DNA of 64,000 nucleotides from Pseudoduganella rivuli. GTDB lineage: Bacteria > Pseudomonadota > Gammaproteobacteria > Burkholderiales > Burkholderiaceae_D. The notes under the pieces are model-generated. The model worked only from the letters and a program-made list of their open reading frames with translations. It was not told the origin of the DNA and ran no database searches. The stretch is taken from positions 1-64,000 of the forward strand of contig NZ_WKJJ01000015.1 in assembly GCF_009674485.1 (NCBI RefSeq), in the 5' to 3' direction. Both the position numbers and the translations under genes were made by a program. Below are positions 34,410 to 41,116 of the stretch, piece by piece. Each line of letters opens with the position of its first letter. Position 1 is the first letter of the stretch.

Positions 34410-34486
34410 GGTGATATAGCTCAGTTGGTTAGAGCATCGCATTCATAATGCGAGGGTCGCTGGTTCAAGTCCAGCTATCACCACCA
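34410..34486 (+). tRNA. tRNA-Met (CAT), second copy
   Basis: Identical over all 77 bases to the copy at 34274-34350, 59 bases downstream. The flanks differ apart from the promoter boxes, so the duplication is not very recent or the genes are kept identical by conversion. Confidence 0.92.
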
Positions 34487-34492
34487 GAATTC

Positions 34493-34525
34493 AAGCCCTG
34501 TACCGGCAACGGTCCAGGGCTTTTT
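34493..34525 (+). terminator. Intrinsic terminator after the tRNA-Met pair
   Basis: AAGCCCTG pairs with CAGGGCTT across a 14-base loop and is followed by a T-run, seven bases past the second tRNA CCA. Confidence 0.8.
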
Positions 34526-34657
34526 GGTTTTCCACCCTCCGATTTGCCAGGCCCGCTTCTTGCAGTAGTCAGGTTCGTGCGTCATCACGAGTGGCGCCGT
34601 TGGCGTGCGCGCACCAAACCAGCGCATGGCCGCACCAGAATCAACCAAGGAGTCCCC

Positions 34658-35620
34658 ATGTCTACCCCGCGCCGCCCCGGCCATGTCGTCCTGATCGTTG
34701 ACGACGCCCCTGAAAATCTTGCTGCTTTGCACGATACGCTGGACGAATCCGGCTACACGGTGCTGGCGGCCACCAGCGGCCCTGCCGCACTGGACCAGGC
34801 TTGCCGCGAATTGCCCGACCTGATCCTGCTCGACGCCACCATGCCCGGCATGGATGGCTTTGAAACCTGTCGCCGCCTGCGCACCTTGCAAGCGACCCGC
34901 AACATCCCCGTGATCTTCATGACCGGGCCGGTGGAAAGCGGCGAAACCGCCGCCGCCTTCGATGCAGGCGGCACCGATTACATCACCAAGCCGATCCGGC
35001 AAAACGACATGCTGGCACGGGTGGCCGCCCACATGCCGGCCGCGCGCAAGATGAACCAGGCGCGCAACGCCATGGATGCCTTCGGCAATGCGCTGCTGGC
35101 CGTGACGCCGCACAATGGCCGCATCGTCTGGCAAACGCCGCTGGCGCGCCAATGGATGCAGGAATACTTTGCGCTGAAAGGCGCCGGCGGCGGTTCCGAA
35201 TTGCGCACCATGCCGCTGGCGCTGGCCGCCTGGCTGGCCGCCACCGCGCAAGCCCGCCGCAAGGGCCACGATTACCCGCCGCTGTCCGTGATGCGGGGTG
35301 TGTCGCGGCTGGAATTCACGGCGGCGGACCTCAGCAATCACGAGCAATGGATGATCGCGTTGCGCGAAGAATCCGAATGCGCGCAAGTGCAGGCGCTGAT
35401 GGCGCTGTTCCGCATGACCTTGCGCGAAGCGGAAGTGCTGCACTGGCTGTCGCGCGGGCGCACGACGGAAGACATCGGTTCACTGCTGGGCGCCACCACG
35501 CACATGGTGGACTCGTACGTCGCGCAAATCTGCAACAAGCTGCACGTCGATACGCGGGGCGCGGCGGCCGCGCTGGCCACGGAGCGCTTGCGGGCGGGGA
35601 TGGCCGAAGCGCTGATCTGA
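34658..35620 (+). CDS. Orphan response regulator with divergent LuxR-type domain
   Basis: 320 residues: a receiver domain (1-125) with Asp59 in LLDATMPGMDG and KPIRQ; a PAS-like middle (about 140-260: AMDAFGNALLAVTPHNGRIVWQT); and a C-terminal LuxR-type domain (MTLREAEVLHWLSRGR). It is the same length and layout as the regulator at 47544-48506 and clearly its paralog. The recognition helix (HMVDSYVAQICNKLHV) lacks the usual TVK-x-H pattern that the paralog keeps, so DNA binding may be altered. No kinase gene is adjacent. AAGGAG precedes the ATG. Confidence 0.9.
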   Translation: MSTPRRPGHVVLIVDDAPENLAALHDTLDESGYTVLAATSGPAALDQACRELPDLILLDATMPGMDGFETCRRLRTLQATRNIPVIFMTGPVESGETAAAFDAGGTDYITKPIRQNDMLARVAAHMPAARKMNQARNAMDAFGNALLAVTPHNGRIVWQTPLARQWMQEYFALKGAGGGSELRTMPLALAAWLAATAQARRKGHDYPPLSVMRGVSRLEFTAADLSNHEQWMIALREESECAQVQALMALFRMTLREAEVLHWLSRGRTTEDIGSLLGATTHMVDSYVAQICNKLHVDTRGAAAALATERLRAGMAEALI

Positions 35621-35672
35621 GTGCCGTGATGCATGCGGCAACATACTTCTTGCGCTGACGAGCCGCACGCGC

Positions 35673-35702
35673 GGCGGCTCGATGAACCCGATCCGCCCTA
35701 CG
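35673..35702. repeat. Palindromic intergenic repeat, copy f
   Basis: GGCGGCTCGATGAACC and CCGATCCGCC followed by CTACG, in the gap between the convergent response regulator and thioredoxin genes. Aligns with copy c, with a few changes that weaken the stem. It abuts the thioredoxin stop codon. Confidence 0.65.
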
Positions 35703-36018
35703 TGATTTGCGCAAAGGCTTCGATGATTTCCCCGGCATCTTCCGGCCGCACCACGCGCGCGACTTCCTTGCCGTCGCGCAGGAAAATCAACGTCGGCCAC
35801 AACTTCACGCGGAACGAGCGCCCCAGCACGCGGCCCGGCCCGTCTTCCACCTTGAAGTGCGGCACCTGCCCGAAATCCTGGTAGGCCTGCGCCAGCAGCG
35901 GCAGCGCGGCGCGGCAATAGCCGCACCAGTTGGTGCCGAATTCCAGCAGCGCCGGCCCGCTCAGCGCATCGATGTCGGCGCGCGTGGGCGCCGCTTCCTT
36001 ATAAACGGTTTCCATCAT
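35698..36018 (-). CDS. Thioredoxin family protein
   Basis: A 106-residue thioredoxin fold with redox motif CGYC (32-35, in EFGTNWCGYCRAALP), the cis-Pro in VKLWPTLIFL and DGKEVARVVRP. The active-site spacer GY differs from the GP of classical thioredoxin, so its redox potential may differ. No signal peptide. I start at the ATG at 36018 (MMETVYKE), with GGGGGA upstream. It lies 23 bases after the ChaN-like gene and may be cotranscribed. Confidence 0.92.
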   Translation of the reverse strand: MMETVYKEAAPTRADIDALSGPALLEFGTNWCGYCRAALPLLAQAYQDFGQVPHFKVEDGPGRVLGRSFRVKLWPTLIFLRDGKEVARVVRPEDAGEIIEAFAQIT

Positions 36019-36041
36019 TTGTCCCCCTTCAGGGCCATGAT

Positions 36042-36854
36042 CTACGATTTGGACTTGACGCCGGCGCACGCATCGGTGCGCTGCTTGCCGGCAATCTTGA
36101 TGTGGCTGTCATATTCGCCCTGCGCCGGCGCCTGTTCCACGTAGCCGATGCTGCGCACCGTGAGCTTCGGCTCGACAGCGGCCAGCCAGCGCGGCACGCC
36201 GAAGTCCTTGCGCACGTGGCCGTTGCCGGCGATCAGCACCACGTCGCGCGGCTGCTGCGCCCGCACCAGCTTGGCCATCCAGATATCGCGCGCGATCTGC
36301 GCATGCACCATGCCGGGTACCATTTCATCGGGCAGCATGCCGCAATGGCCGGCCACGATTTCCTTGCGCTGGCCCTGCAAAATATCGGCCGGCAGCGCAT
36401 CCTTCAATTTATAGGCAGCAATGGTCTCGGCATCGAACGACGACGCCACGCCGTCGCGCACCACCTTCGATGCATCCGCGCGCGACAGGTTGGCGGCCAC
36501 CAGCGGCAACTGGTAATGCAGCGCCAGGTCGATGATGGGCTTGTACTGCTGCCAGTCCCAGCGCGGCGATTGCATCACGAGGATCACGCACTGCGCATAG
36601 CGGCAATCCTTTTGCGCCTTGGTCAGCAGCGCCTGGTGTTCGCGGTCGAACTGTTCCATCGCGATGGCGGGGCGCCAGCCCGCTTCCACCCGCTGGCGCA
36701 ATTGTTCATAGCGCAGCTTGTGGCCGTCGGCATTGTCATGCACTTCGCCCAGCAGCAGCACTTGCGGGTTGGACGATTCCGGGGCGGTGCGCTGGCCGGC
36801 ACAACCGGCCAGCAGCGCCATCGATACAGCCAGCAGCAATTTCATTGAATTCAT
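36042..36854 (-). CDS. ChaN family lipoprotein
   Basis: Lipoprotein of the ChaN/haem-binding uptake family (DUF399), probably anchored in the outer membrane. Lipobox LLAGC with the lipid-bearing Cys18; family motifs VLLLGEVHDNADGH, AIAMEQFDREHQALL, AGHCGMLPDEMVPGMVHAQ and VVLIAGNGHVRKDFGVPRWL. ChaN of Campylobacter binds cofacial haem; by analogy this may handle haem or iron. I start at the ATG at 36854, with AGGA before it; ATGs at 36860 and 36845 are alternatives. Confidence 0.9.
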   Translation of the reverse strand: MNSMKLLLAVSMALLAGCAGQRTAPESSNPQVLLLGEVHDNADGHKLRYEQLRQRVEAGWRPAIAMEQFDREHQALLTKAQKDCRYAQCVILVMQSPRWDWQQYKPIIDLALHYQLPLVAANLSRADASKVVRDGVASSFDAETIAAYKLKDALPADILQGQRKEIVAGHCGMLPDEMVPGMVHAQIARDIWMAKLVRAQQPRDVVLIAGNGHVRKDFGVPRWLAAVEPKLTVRSIGYVEQAPAQGEYDSHIKIAGKQRTDACAGVKSKS

Positions 36855-36890
36855 GGGCATCCTGTCTGCCCGCCAATTGCGGGCCCGGCA

Positions 36891-37811
36891 TTAGTATGCC
36901 TTATCGAAATAAAAACGGGTCTGCGCGAGGAATTCCCCGGCCAGCCTGCTGGGCGTGGACAAGGCCGACGTGACGAACGCGTATTCATGCTCCAGCCGCG
37001 GTTCGAACGGGCGCACAATGGCGCCGGGGCGCAGGTAAAAGCGCGCCAGCATGTCGTTGACCAGCGAGATCCCCAGCCCCCGCTCGGCCAGCGCGCAGGC
37101 CGATCCCACCGTATGGGTTTCCAGCCGCACGTCCGGGTGCACGCCTTCGGCGGCAAACGCCGCTTCGATCTGCACCCGCGACAGGCGCCCCAGCCCCAAC
37201 AGAATCAGCGGTTGCCCACGCAGCAGGCGCGGCGTCAACACCGGATGCGCCGCCAGCGGATGGTCCGCCGCCAGCACGCAGCAAGTGGCGCTGGTGACGA
37301 CTTTTTCATGGCGCAAATCCGGCCGGTCCAGCGGCAGCTTGATGAAGCCGCAATCGGCGGCGCGCGTGGCAATCATGGCTTTCGCTGTCTCGATGCTGCG
37401 CGAATCGATCGACATGCGCACGCGGGGAAAACGTTGCATGAACGCCGCCACGATATCGGGCAGCACGCCTTCGGAAAAACTGGGCGGCGCCACCACCCGC
37501 AACTGGCCCACGCGGTAATCGGCGATGTCGCGCACCAGGCTGTAGACGCGCTCCACGCTGCCCAGCGACAGGTCCACTTCCTCGTACAGCAGCAAACCAT
37601 CCTGCGTCGGCACCAGCTTGCCATGGTCGCGGTAAAACAAGTCAAAGCCGATCTGCTGTTCCAGCTGCGCCAGCATGCGGCTGACAGCCGGCTGCGTCAG
37701 CCCCATGCGGCGCGCCGCTTCCGTCACGGAACCGGTGGCGACGATCGCATGGAAACCGCGCAATGCGCGGAAGCTGATTTCATCACGCACGTCGCGCTCG
37801 CCGCCGCTCAT
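36891..37811 (-). CDS. LysR family transcriptional regulator
   Basis: An N-terminal winged helix (RALRGFHAIVATGSVTEAARR, LTQPAVSRMLAQLEQQIGF) and a C-terminal substrate-binding-type effector domain (about 100-300: VGQLRVVAPPSFSEGVLPDI). It is last in a same-strand block with the CocE hydrolase (12-base gap), the YfcC-type carrier and the TonB receptor, and probably regulates that block. The inducer is unknown, perhaps an amino acid or peptide derivative. Confidence 0.93.
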   Translation of the reverse strand: MSGGERDVRDEISFRALRGFHAIVATGSVTEAARRMGLTQPAVSRMLAQLEQQIGFDLFYRDHGKLVPTQDGLLLYEEVDLSLGSVERVYSLVRDIADYRVGQLRVVAPPSFSEGVLPDIVAAFMQRFPRVRMSIDSRSIETAKAMIATRAADCGFIKLPLDRPDLRHEKVVTSATCCVLAADHPLAAHPVLTPRLLRGQPLILLGLGRLSRVQIEAAFAAEGVHPDVRLETHTVGSACALAERGLGISLVNDMLARFYLRPGAIVRPFEPRLEHEYAFVTSALSTPSRLAGEFLAQTRFYFDKAY

Positions 37812-37823
37812 CGGGCCCCCGCG

Positions 37824-39674
37824 TCAGGGTGGGCAGTCCTGGGGAACCACGGGCAACAGCACGTGCGACGGCCGGCTACGGTCGACGTAAATGCGGTTGC
37901 GCGCCACCACGGCGTCGCACGGCGTGCCGGCCGGCGCCCCCGTGTTGGGATTGACGTCGAAATGCGGGAAGTTGCTGCTGGCGATATCGATGCGGATCCG
38001 GTGCCCGGCAGCGAACAGGTTGCTGGTCGGGTAAGCCTTGATCGTGATCGGATAGACGGCATCGGGTTCCATCGGACGGGGATGTTCCCACGAATCGCGG
38101 AAACGCATGCGCAGTATGCCATGCGCCAAATTTATCGCGCAACCGTGCGGGTAATCCGCGCCGGGCGGGTAGACGTCGACCAGCTTGACGGTGAAATCCG
38201 TGTCCAGCGCCGACGACGCTACCCACAGCGTCACTTCCACCTGCCCCGTCACCTCGACCGCCTGCGCCAGCGGCGCCGACTGGAACACCAGCACGTCGTC
38301 GCGTCCGTCGAGCCGATGCTGGTCGAAGCTGCCGGCCTCCATCACCGGCGCCCCGGAGGCTATGGCGCCACCCAGTGTCGGCACCGGATGGGCGGGATCG
38401 GCCTCGTACGCCAGCGCGGCCTCCGCTGCCTGCGGCGCCGCTTCCGACAACGCACCATCCGCATGCAGGTACCAGCGCGCCATGCGCGCCGTGGGCGGCG
38501 GCCAGTCCGCCTCGTCGCGCCAGCGTCCCCCGTGGTCGATGCGCCCGTCCACAGTGCGCCGCCCGCTGCCGCCGCCCATGACGAACAGTTTGACGGGGCA
38601 GTCCAGGTAATCCGGCGCCGCCGTATCGCCCTGCAAATGGCGGGCAAACCACGCGTGGCGCAGCGTGTCGTAATCCGGCGCGAGGTTGCCATCGAGCGTG
38701 GCGGCCGGACCGAAATCCACGCCGCCCGCGTACGTCACGGAGCGCTGGCCATGGGTCCACGGCCCCAGCACCAGCCGCACCGGCCCCTGCTTGATGCGCG
38801 ACAGGCCCGTGTAGTTTTCCACCGCCGTCAGCGCATACGGATCGAACCAGCTGCACAGCAACGCCGTCGGCACGTCGGCAAATTGCGCGTGGTGCCCACG
38901 GGCATACAGCGCCGGGCTGCGCCAGTCCGCCGTAAAGCATTCGCTGCGCCATTGTTCGACGATGTATTGCTCGTACTCGGGCGCCGCCGCCAGGATCGAG
39001 CTGCCGGGCCGCCACGGGTTGACCGCCACCCAGTCGCGGATATCGTGCGCCTGCAACGCCGCCTTGCGGGCCGGGTCGCGCTGCGTGGCCGGCGCCAGCA
39101 GCGCATGCTTGTAGGCCCACGTCAGCTGCTTCAATTCAAACGCCCCACCCTGCCGTATGCCGCTGTGGAAGGCGCTGGAAAAGCCGCCGGAATCGATGAA
39201 CATCGCCCCCATGCCGGGTGGCGAGAAAGGCGCCAGCGCGGTCTGCACGTGGGCGCCATACGACAACCCCAGCGTACCGATGTGGCCATTGCACCAGCGC
39301 TGCTGCATGATCCACGCCATGGTGTCGACGCCGTCCGCGCTTTCATTGACGTACTTGGTAAAGCCCCCTTCGGACGCGTAGCGCCCCCGGCAATCCTGGA
39401 TCACGTAGACGAAGCCGCGCGCGGCGAACCAGGCGGCGATGGCAGGCTTGGCGCGCGGCACGGGATCAGCCACGCTGCGGTCGCCCGCATTGGTACCCTG
39501 TTTGCCGTACGGCGTGCGCTCCAGCAGCACGGGATACTGCGCGCCTTCCGCCATCGATGGCGGAAAATAAATATCGGCCGCCAGCCGCACGCCGTCGCGC
39601 ATCGTGATCAGGGTGTCGTATTGCGCCAGCGGCGCGCCGTCGAGATGGTGTTTCACTGTCATGGGACCATCCAT
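37824..39674 (-). CDS. CocE/NonD family hydrolase
   Basis: Serine hydrolase of the X-Pro dipeptidyl-peptidase S15 / cocaine esterase family. Alpha/beta-hydrolase core with the nucleophile Ser138 in LGLSYGA, the acid in SWFDPYALTAVENY and the His in LGPWTHGQRS, followed by a jelly-roll C-terminal domain (about 370-616) ending TNLFAAGHRIRIDIASSNFPHFD-like family signature. No signal peptide, so it acts in the cytosol. The ATG is one base after the carrier stop, so it is translationally linked. It may cleave an imported peptide, amide or ester. Confidence 0.92.
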   Translation of the reverse strand: MDGPMTVKHHLDGAPLAQYDTLITMRDGVRLAADIYFPPSMAEGAQYPVLLERTPYGKQGTNAGDRSVADPVPRAKPAIAAWFAARGFVYVIQDCRGRYASEGGFTKYVNESADGVDTMAWIMQQRWCNGHIGTLGLSYGAHVQTALAPFSPPGMGAMFIDSGGFSSAFHSGIRQGGAFELKQLTWAYKHALLAPATQRDPARKAALQAHDIRDWVAVNPWRPGSSILAAAPEYEQYIVEQWRSECFTADWRSPALYARGHHAQFADVPTALLCSWFDPYALTAVENYTGLSRIKQGPVRLVLGPWTHGQRSVTYAGGVDFGPAATLDGNLAPDYDTLRHAWFARHLQGDTAAPDYLDCPVKLFVMGGGSGRRTVDGRIDHGGRWRDEADWPPPTARMARWYLHADGALSEAAPQAAEAALAYEADPAHPVPTLGGAIASGAPVMEAGSFDQHRLDGRDDVLVFQSAPLAQAVEVTGQVEVTLWVASSALDTDFTVKLVDVYPPGADYPHGCAINLAHGILRMRFRDSWEHPRPMEPDAVYPITIKAYPTSNLFAAGHRIRIDIASSNFPHFDVNPNTGAPAGTPCDAVVARNRIYVDRSRPSHVLLPVVPQDCPP

Positions 39675-39675
39675 C

Positions 39676-41109
39676 TCAATAGCCGGTCAGCACGGCCACC
39701 ACGGTGGCGGCGGCCGACAGCACGGTAAACAACACGAACACGGGCAAGACGAAGCGGAACCACGCGCCATACGGAATGTTCGCGCTGGCCAGGTACGCCA
39801 GCAGCATGCCGGACGTCGGCGCAAACATGTTGACCAGTCCATTTCCCAGCAGGAACGCCAGCACCGTGGTTTGCCCGCTGACGCCGACCGTTTGCGCAAT
39901 CGGCGCCAGGATGGGAATGCTGAGCGCGGCCTTGGCCGACGTCGACGGTATCAGCAGCGTCAGGAACATTTCAAACACCATCACCAGCGGCGCCACCACC
40001 ACCGGCGGCATGCCGTCCACGTGGTGCGAGGCCCACGCAATGATGGTGTCGAGGATGCGGCCGTCGCGCAGCACCAGTTCCACGCCGCGCGCCATGCCGA
40101 TCAGCAGCGCGGCCAGCATCATGGATTTCATGCCGTCGACGAACGCATGGGCGCCCTGGCGCGGTGTCATGCCGGCGGCAATGCCCATGATGGCGCCCGC
40201 CGCCACGAACAGCGACGCGAATTGCGCATCGCGCCAGCCCAGCAGCGACGAACCGCCAATCAGCAGCAGCACCGTGGCGCCCACGGCCGCCAGCACGCCC
40301 AGGTGGCGGCCGGCCAGCGGCGCATCGTGGCACGGCACGGTGGCGTGCGCGCCGCCCCGTCCCAGCCGCAGCACGACGACAATGGCGATGGCCAGGAACA
40401 GCACCCAGATACCCAGGCGCAGCGCGGCGCCGCTGAACACGGGCATGCCGACGATCGGTTGCGCGATCAGCAGCGCCACAGGATTCGTGACGGAAGCCAG
40501 GTAGCCGACTTTCGCGGCCAAGGTCAGCATGGCAAAGCCATACAAACGGCTGCAACCCATGCGCTCGGCCAGCGCCACCACGATCGGGATAATCAGCAGG
40601 TATTCGGAAATCAAGCCGAGGAAGGTGCTGCCGGCGGACACCGCCACCATCACCACCGGCGTGACGATGCCGATGCGCCCGCCCGTCAGCGCCAGCAGGC
40701 GCTCGATGCCCGCGTCCAGCGCGCCGGATGCGCGCAGCACGCCGAACATGCCGCCCAACAGCAGGATCATGAAGATCAGGTTGGCGGATTTCACCAGGCC
40801 AGCCGGAATGGCCGTCACCAGCGCGGCGGGCGACACGGCGGTCAGCGGTACAGCCGCCTTGGCGGCAGGTTTGTCGCCGCCTTCCCGGCCGTGCACCGGG
40901 GCCGCGGGCGGCAGCAGCGCCGCCACGCTGACTTCCTTGTGCAATTCCTGGTAGGTGCCCGGCACCACCAGCGCGGTTTCCGCGCCGCCCCGGCGCTGGT
41001 ATTCGCCGGACGGAATGATCCACGTCAGCGCGATGGCCACGGCCAGCGCCGCGAACATCATCATGATGGGATCGAGCGCCCAGCGCTTGCCCGTTGGAGT
41101 ATGACTCAT
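39676..41109 (-). CDS. YfcC/DcuC-like membrane carrier
   Basis: Inner-membrane carrier of the C4-dicarboxylate anaerobic carrier-like (YfcC) family, 477 residues with about 12-13 hydrophobic segments. Signature parts: ALTWIIPSGEYQR near the N-terminus, GGMFGVLRASGALDAGIER, SAGSTFLGLISEYL, LTLLIPSTSAKAALSIPILAP and FAPTSGMLLAYLA. Members are thought to take up amino acids, peptides or dicarboxylates. I start at the ATG at 41109 (MSHTPTGKR), seven bases after the TonB receptor stop. Confidence 0.9.
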   Translation of the reverse strand: MSHTPTGKRWALDPIMMMFAALAVAIALTWIIPSGEYQRRGGAETALVVPGTYQELHKEVSVAALLPPAAPVHGREGGDKPAAKAAVPLTAVSPAALVTAIPAGLVKSANLIFMILLLGGMFGVLRASGALDAGIERLLALTGGRIGIVTPVVMVAVSAGSTFLGLISEYLLIIPIVVALAERMGCSRLYGFAMLTLAAKVGYLASVTNPVALLIAQPIVGMPVFSGAALRLGIWVLFLAIAIVVVLRLGRGGAHATVPCHDAPLAGRHLGVLAAVGATVLLLIGGSSLLGWRDAQFASLFVAAGAIMGIAAGMTPRQGAHAFVDGMKSMMLAALLIGMARGVELVLRDGRILDTIIAWASHHVDGMPPVVVAPLVMVFEMFLTLLIPSTSAKAALSIPILAPIAQTVGVSGQTTVLAFLLGNGLVNMFAPTSGMLLAYLASANIPYGAWFRFVLPVFVLFTVLSAAATVVAVLTGY

Positions 41110-41116
41110 GCGCGCC

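Noticed and set aside
34274..34486. Integration site at the tRNA genes
   Set aside because: Both tRNAs are intact with CCA, and no integrase, partial tRNA copy or composition shift was seen beside them.
36987..39728. A 913-codon open frame on the plus strand
   Set aside because: Antisense shadow of the LysR and CocE genes; composition (Arg, His, Gln) is unlike a real protein.
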